Assembly (NCBI GenBank): GCA_020350865.1
Contig: CP070726.1
Coordinates: forward strand, 2,297,809 to 2,304,977
Source: Thermoplasmata archaeon
GTDB lineage: Archaea > Thermoplasmatota > Thermoplasmata > GCA-020350865
Length of the DNA stretch: 7,169 nucleotides
Reading direction: 5' to 3'
The translations under genes and the position numbers were made by a program. Each line of letters opens with the position of its first letter. Within the stretch, counting starts at the first letter, position 1. The notes under the pieces are model-generated. The model worked only from the letters and a program-made list of their open reading frames with translations. It was not told the origin of the DNA and ran no database searches. This document shows positions 5,355-7,169 of the stretch, one piece after another.

Positions 5355-5456
5355 ATGAATGCAGGTCTAAAAACAGCCGAATTGTCGATTTTGTTCCGAC
5401 ATGTCAATGACATGTACAAATCAAGGTTATATATTTTAGGACAGATAGAAGGGTAG
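5355..5456 (+). CDS. Possible 33-residue leaderless small ORF
   Basis: ATG 5355 to TAG 5454-5456 encodes 33 residues beginning MNAGLKTAELSILF and ending ILGQIEG. It sits 25 nt after a TATA-like box, so translation could begin at the first base of the transcript. It is in the same frame as the beta-propeller gene 21 nt downstream but separated from it by the TAG. It overlaps the 17-bp near-palindrome at 5399-5415 and the second TATA box at 5427. No recognised family. It may be a small protein, a leader peptide or chance. Confidence 0.2.
   Translation: MNAGLKTAELSILFRHVNDMYKSRLYILGQIEG
5399..5415. promoter_or_regulatory. 17-bp near-palindrome, candidate operator
   Basis: ACATGTCA-A-TGACATGT: two perfect 8-bp arms around one central base. 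It ends 11 bp before the TATA box of the beta-propeller gene, a place where archaeal activators or repressors bind as dimers. The symmetry is seen; regulator binding is inferred. Confidence 0.5.
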
Positions 5457-5472
5457 AATTGGAAGCAGGTGA
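5427..5472 (+). promoter_or_regulatory. TATA box and ribosome site for the beta-propeller gene
   Basis: TTATATATTTTA (5427-5438) predicts a start near 5456-5460. AGGTGA (5467-5472) then lies 5 nt before the first ATG at 5478 and 8 nt before the second at 5481. This is the best-formed promoter plus ribosome site in the window. Confidence 0.6.
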
Positions 5473-5477
5473 CTGAC

Positions 5478-7169
5478 ATGATGATGAGGAAGAAAATGAT
5501 TTTGGCGACCATTGTAGTGGGCATGGCACTATTTGTAAACCTGACTCTGGGCAGTATGGACAACGAAGATTTGGTTATTGATCAAAGGGAGCATATAAAT
5601 GAACCCGAAGAATCCTTTTACAGGGATTACGCCGTCGTGAAAGGGGAGGACGGTAGGCTGCTACTCATTCCCAGGGAAAACATAGACGAAATCGAAACAG
5701 AACCCTTTGTAGAGGCTCCCAGCAAATCCAGAGAGACTCCTTTTATCGAAGTTCCCAGCAAATCTGGGGAGGCTCCATTCATCGAGCACCAGGATTCTGA
5801 CGAGATAGGCAAATTCTCTTCGATTGCGGATCTCAGGAGTTATCTGGAGAACCATACAATAGAGAATTCTTATGGGTATTATGGGGGTTTTGAAAACGAT
5901 TTCTTTTTAGGTCCAACACTATCGGTTGCTAAATTTGATGTTGATGATGGAACTGCAGCCACAACGGCTTCAACATCCTCCTCTCATTCCACAACCAATG
6001 TCCAGGTTACCGGGGTCGATGAGGGTGACATTGTTAAAACGGATGGCGAATATGCCTACATCCTGTCCAAGGACAGGTGCAGTGTATTCATTGCAGATGT
6101 CAATCCTCCGGAGGATGCAGTTATTGTCTCCACCATCAACACGAGGGGAAATATCAGGGAGATATATGTCAAGGATGACACCCTGGTAATAATAGGCCAG
6201 AGAGCTGTGTACCAGATCGATCCCTCGCCAAATACAGATAACAGCCACTATTACTCGGTTGGCTACGACGGCAATGTTGTTGAGATGGACATCGGGAGGT
6301 TCTACTATCTCAATTACATATATTACCAGGCAACGTTCATCGATATTTTCGATTTATCAGTAAAAGAAGAGCCTGAACTGGTAGACTCCCACCTCATCAA
6401 GGGTTCGCCGGTCCAGTCAAGGATGATTGGCGACTTTCTGTATGTGATCACATCCCAGTACATATACAGAACCTTCAACGAATACGACCTGCCAGTTGAA
6501 GCCTCCGATATCTACTTCCTTAACGGCACAAACGACACATCATACTTCAATTACTACATGCAGCTCTCAACGATTCTATCCATAGACATTACAAATCCTT
6601 CTGAAATAGTGGATATGAGAGTTTTGCTAATGGACTATGCGAGCAATATATATGTATCACGCGGCAATATCTATGTTACATATTACAAATACGATTACGA
6701 GAATAATATAGCCAAGACGAGGATACACAGGATTCTCATTGACAATGGAATGATTGTGTACGAAGCATACGGAGAAATCGAAGGAACGCTTCTTAATCGA
6801 TTCTCAATGGACGAGCACAAGGGCTATTTCAGGGTGGCGGCCTCCATTGGGCGGAGAGCCTCACACAGGGTCTATGTTCTCGATATGGACCTGAACATTG
6901 TTGGTACCCTGCAGGACATCGCTCCCAACGAGCAGTTGTATTCTGCCAGGTTCATGGGAGACCGAGCATATCTTGTGACATTCGTGGTCAGGACGGGCGA
7001 TCCCTTCTTTGTCATCGACCTTTCAGATCCCGAGAACCCAGAGCTTCTGGGGGAACTGCACATTCCCGGCTGGTCCGATTACCTTCACCCCTACGATGAG
7101 AATCATGTGATTGGGCTGGGGAGGGAAGCCGTGGTGAACGGGCCCGTGCAGGGTATCAAACTCTCGTTG
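5478..7169 (+). CDS. Secreted beta-propeller domain protein, cut by the window end
   Basis: 564 codons are open to the last base, with no stop. Three consecutive ATG codons (5478, 5481, 5484) can each start it. Residues 1-25 are a signal peptide (MRKK followed by a hydrophobic run to about 24). An acidic, repeat-containing linker (28-110) and a Ser/Thr stretch (157-173) lead to the propeller, which begins with the family hallmark TTNVQVTGVDEGDIVKTDG (172-190). Further family motifs are NIREIYVKDD (225-234), SRMIGDFLYVI (314-324), NRFSMDEHKGYFRVA (440-454), YSARFMGDRAYLVTF (488-502), VIDLSDPENPELLGEL (512-527) and YLHPYDENHVIGLG (535-548). These match the 'secreted protein containing C-terminal beta-propeller domain' family (Beta_propel, COG4880), common in archaea and of unknown function. 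Relatives usually continue roughly another 100 or more residues past the KLSL reached here. It acts outside the membrane; ligand unknown. It has its own promoter and a candidate operator. Confidence 0.9.
   Translation, partial: MMMRKKMILATIVVGMALFVNLTLGSMDNEDLVIDQREHINEPEESFYRDYAVVKGEDGRLLLIPRENIDEIETEPFVEAPSKSRETPFIEVPSKSGEAPFIEHQDSDEIGKFSSIADLRSYLENHTIENSYGYYGGFENDFFLGPTLSVAKFDVDDGTAATTASTSSSHSTTNVQVTGVDEGDIVKTDGEYAYILSKDRCSVFIADVNPPEDAVIVSTINTRGNIREIYVKDDTLVIIGQRAVYQIDPSPNTDNSHYYSVGYDGNVVEMDIGRFYYLNYIYYQATFIDIFDLSVKEEPELVDSHLIKGSPVQSRMIGDFLYVITSQYIYRTFNEYDLPVEASDIYFLNGTNDTSYFNYYMQLSTILSIDITNPSEIVDMRVLLMDYASNIYVSRGNIYVTYYKYDYENNIAKTRIHRILIDNGMIVYEAYGEIEGTLLNRFSMDEHKGYFRVAASIGRRASHRVYVLDMDLNIVGTLQDIAPNEQLYSARFMGDRAYLVTFVVRTGDPFFVIDLSDPENPELLGELHIPGWSDYLHPYDENHVIGLGREAVVNGPVQGIKLSL
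5697..5786 (+). repeat. 36-bp (12-residue) tandem repeat in the beta-propeller protein linker
   Basis: Two and a half copies of a unit reading E-x-P-F-(V/I)-E-x-P-S-K-S-x: copy 1 at 5697-5732, copy 2 at 5733-5768, partial copy 3 at 5769-5786. The DNA copies differ mostly at third codon positions, so the repeat is not very recent and the protein sequence seems to be kept. It probably forms an extended spacer between signal peptide and propeller. Confidence 0.7.

Noticed and set aside
4781..5563. 260-codon minus-strand open frame across the thioesterase gene and both flanks.
   Set aside because: It runs antisense through the thioesterase gene, two promoters and a signal-peptide start, and its translation shows no recognisable family.
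5355..7169. TAG at 5454 read through (for example as pyrrolysine) to join the mini-ORF to the beta-propeller protein.
   Set aside because: A good ribosome site, three ATG codons and a proper signal peptide begin at 5478, and TAG is the normal stop of two other genes in the window.
1..7169. CRISPR array, insertion sequence, tRNA or rRNA.
   Set aside because: No regularly spaced repeats, transposase or integrase motifs, or cloverleaf-like sequence were seen on either strand by eye.

Overview
The window looks archaeal, most likely a Thermoplasmatota-type or related euryarchaeal genome; that placement is an inference. The support is: AT-rich TATA-like boxes about 25 bp ahead of likely transcript starts; GGAGGT-type ribosome sites; oligo-T stretches after stop codons; AGG/AGA-rich arginine codons; and surface-protein families common in such archaea (NosD-type beta-helix with GWNL domains, a secreted C-terminal beta-propeller protein, a membrane-anchored FKBP). 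No rRNA, tRNA, CRISPR array, transposase or integrase was seen.

Layout. Positions 1-2743 are read from the minus strand: a 12-bp inverted repeat (41-88), an FKBP-type prolyl isomerase tethered to the outer face of the membrane (106-1302), an uncertain small ORF (1362-1589), and a NosD-like beta-helix surface protein with two GWNL domains that appears to lack its usual N-terminal half (1571-2743). A divergent promoter region (2744-2874) separates this from plus-strand genes: a four-helix membrane protein with a zinc-ribbon tail (2875-3411), a clear 6-oxocyclohex-1-ene-1-carbonyl-CoA hydrolase (bamA/oah, 3604-4746), a YbgC/4HBT-type hotdog acyl-CoA thioesterase (4838-5242), a 235-bp intergenic region rich in regulatory-looking sequence, and a secreted beta-propeller protein cut by the window end (5478-7169).

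Function. The metabolic centre is bamA plus thioesterase. BamA hydrolytically opens the alicyclic ring late in anaerobic benzoyl-CoA degradation, giving 3-hydroxypimeloyl-CoA; a thioesterase next door could release CoA from pathway intermediates. The other usual genes (benzoyl-CoA reductase, dienoyl-CoA hydratase, hydroxyacyl-CoA dehydrogenase) are not in the window, and each of the two genes has its own terminator-like and promoter-like sequence, so co-transcription is uncertain. The remaining genes are mostly exported or membrane proteins with many N-glycosylation sequons, suggesting a cell-surface gene neighbourhood into which the aromatic-degradation pair is set.

Most worth a second look: the archaeal-context bamA with its thioesterase; the membrane-tethered FKBP with ten extracytoplasmic sequons; the 17-bp near-palindrome, direct repeat and possible leaderless mini-ORF ahead of the beta-propeller gene; and the N-terminally shortened NosD protein.
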